Shown in pieces: positions 63,901 to 64,000 of a stretch of 64,000 nucleotides of DNA. The notes beneath the pieces were generated by a model. The model did not search any database and was not told the DNA's origin. It saw only the letters and a list, made by a program, of their open reading frames with translations. Source of the stretch: Cladopsammia gracilis (Eukaryota > Cnidaria > Anthozoa > Scleractinia > Dendrophylliidae); assembly GCA_022457155.1 (NCBI GenBank), contig JAJGOT010000021.1, forward strand, positions 1,201,501 through 1,265,500, read 5' to 3'. Position 1 is the first letter of the stretch, and every line of letters starts with the position of its first letter. Both the position numbers and the translations under genes were made by a program.

Positions 63901-64000
63901 CTTTTTTCTATGCCACGGAAAACAGGTGGTGCAGGCTTCCAACCGTGTTGTCCCTGTGGTTGATCCAGAACAAGCAGGTGGTGTTGTGGTTGCAGAAAAT
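60831..64000 (+). CDS. MS4A/CD20-like tetraspan protein, copy 4 (partial)
   Basis: Join 60831-60983, 63203-63256, 63598-63831, 63926-64000+; the window ends inside exon 4. Phases match copy 3. The N-terminus is MAIYPGKIRCVSIAHIVTGN; exon 2 starts I-C-L-T-G instead of M-C-L-T-G; exon 3 ends CCNNTPEGQ; the tail begins VVQASNRVVPVVDPEQAGGV. Intron 1 is 2.2 kb and intron 3 only 94 bases, both shorter than in copy 3. No disabling change is visible in the part present. Whether it also has the tail TGA of copy 3 cannot be seen. Confidence 0.75.
61836..61978. mobile_element. MITE with 9-bp duplication, absent from copy A
   Basis: Ends CACCCTAGATCCAGAGGT and the complement of TACCCTAGGTGCCAGAGGT, flanked by TGCACATTC (61827-61835, 61979-61987). 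Copy A has an uninterrupted TGCACATTCTGACACTAC at about 51690. The 9-bp duplication fits Mutator-like elements. Confidence 0.8.
62162..63104. mobile_element. TTAA-flanked element (AGGGACA family), compact copy
   Basis: Same ends as 52119-55293, with TTAA at 62158-62161 and 63105-63108. 943 bases, in intron 1 of tetraspan copy 4. Confidence 0.65.
62618..62798. repeat. 17-bp array ACAAATCCATGTTTTAC with inverted part, copy B only
   Basis: GGATTTGTAAAACATGGA units turn at TTTTAAATCC and continue as five ACAAATCCATGTTTTAC units, forming an inverted array. Copy A lacks it: GTTTTATCG there joins CTAAATGTCACC directly. Confidence 0.8.
63203..63256 (+). CDS. Tetraspan copy 4 exon 2
   Basis: 18 codons (ICLTGIMGIIASFRIKTF) with TTTTGTAG and GTAAGT borders. 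Confidence 0.8.
63598..63831 (+). CDS. Tetraspan copy 4 exon 3
   Basis: 78 codons from TGIFLASSVVSALFALA to CCNNTPEGQ, with TM3 and TM4; G-to-A change at GIW/AIW relative to copy 3. Confidence 0.8.
63926..64000 (+). CDS. Tetraspan copy 4 exon 4 (cut by window end)
   Basis: VVQASNRVVPVVDPEQAGGV then VVAEN, in frame to the last base of the window. Confidence 0.7.
   Translation, partial: MVQASNRVVPVVDPEQAGGVVVAEN

Larger units (their letters stand above)
57300..64000 (+). repeat. Segmental duplication, copy B (cut by window end)
   Basis: Same block order as 45450-57300: flank, 17-bp repeat, inverted-repeat element, tetraspan gene. Copy B lacks the 3.2-kb transposon and several MITEs, and has its own additions at 57900-58905, 59470-60000, 61836-61978 and about 62618-62798. 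Confidence 0.85.

Overview
This is an AT-rich, repeat-dense eukaryotic window with GT-AG introns. The protein families, the TTAGGG-type telomeric repeats and a crowd of small inverted-repeat transposons, including the palindrome starting CTGGCCCCGG that I recall as common in corals, suggest a cnidarian, most likely a stony coral. The taxon is an inference from family resemblance, not a database result.

Two gene families occupy the + strand. (1) Four copies of a short tetraspan gene resembling the CD20/MS4A superfamily share one layout: exon 1 (TM1 and start of TM2), a tiny exon 2 (rest of TM2), exon 3 (TM3, TM4) and exon 4 (cytosolic tail). Copy 1 (5586-7996) is a pseudogene. Copy 2 (11791-21856) is intact, at 286 codons. 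Copy 3 (47498-56782) is intact to a TGA that truncates its tail. Copy 4 (60831-64000) runs off the right edge. (2) A complete ABCC/MRP4-like ABC transporter (28880-45000) lies between copies 2 and 3. Its six coding exons join in frame to 1316 codons and carry both TMD and NBD modules.

Layout: 0-5.5 kb repeats, with a possible terminal exon of a gene off the left edge; 5.6-8 kb pseudogene; 8-11.8 kb TTAA-type MITEs; 11.8-21.9 kb tetraspan copy 2, with large transposons in its introns; 22-28.8 kb repeats, including a SINE and a perfect 352-bp tandem duplication; 28.9-45 kb ABC gene, whose introns hold two LINE fragments and several MITEs; 45.45-57.3 kb and 57.3-64 kb two tandem copies of one segmental duplication, each with a tetraspan gene.

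The segmental duplication is the most informative structure. Aligning its copies by eye shows several mobile elements present in one copy and absent from the other, so the empty sites and target-site duplications can be read directly. They include a 3.2-kb element flanked by TGTGATGA and MITEs with TA or 9-bp duplications. A 20-bp minisatellite grew from a single motif in copy 1 to about 35 repeats in copy 2. Other highlights are a 3.4-kb transposon with perfect TIRs, an 8-bp duplication and terminal 10-bp arrays inside copy 2, and a foldback transposon that carries telomeric repeats.

No rRNA gene, functional tRNA gene, CRISPR array or bacterial-style operon was seen. No functional link between the transporter and the tetraspans is shown; they are only neighbours.
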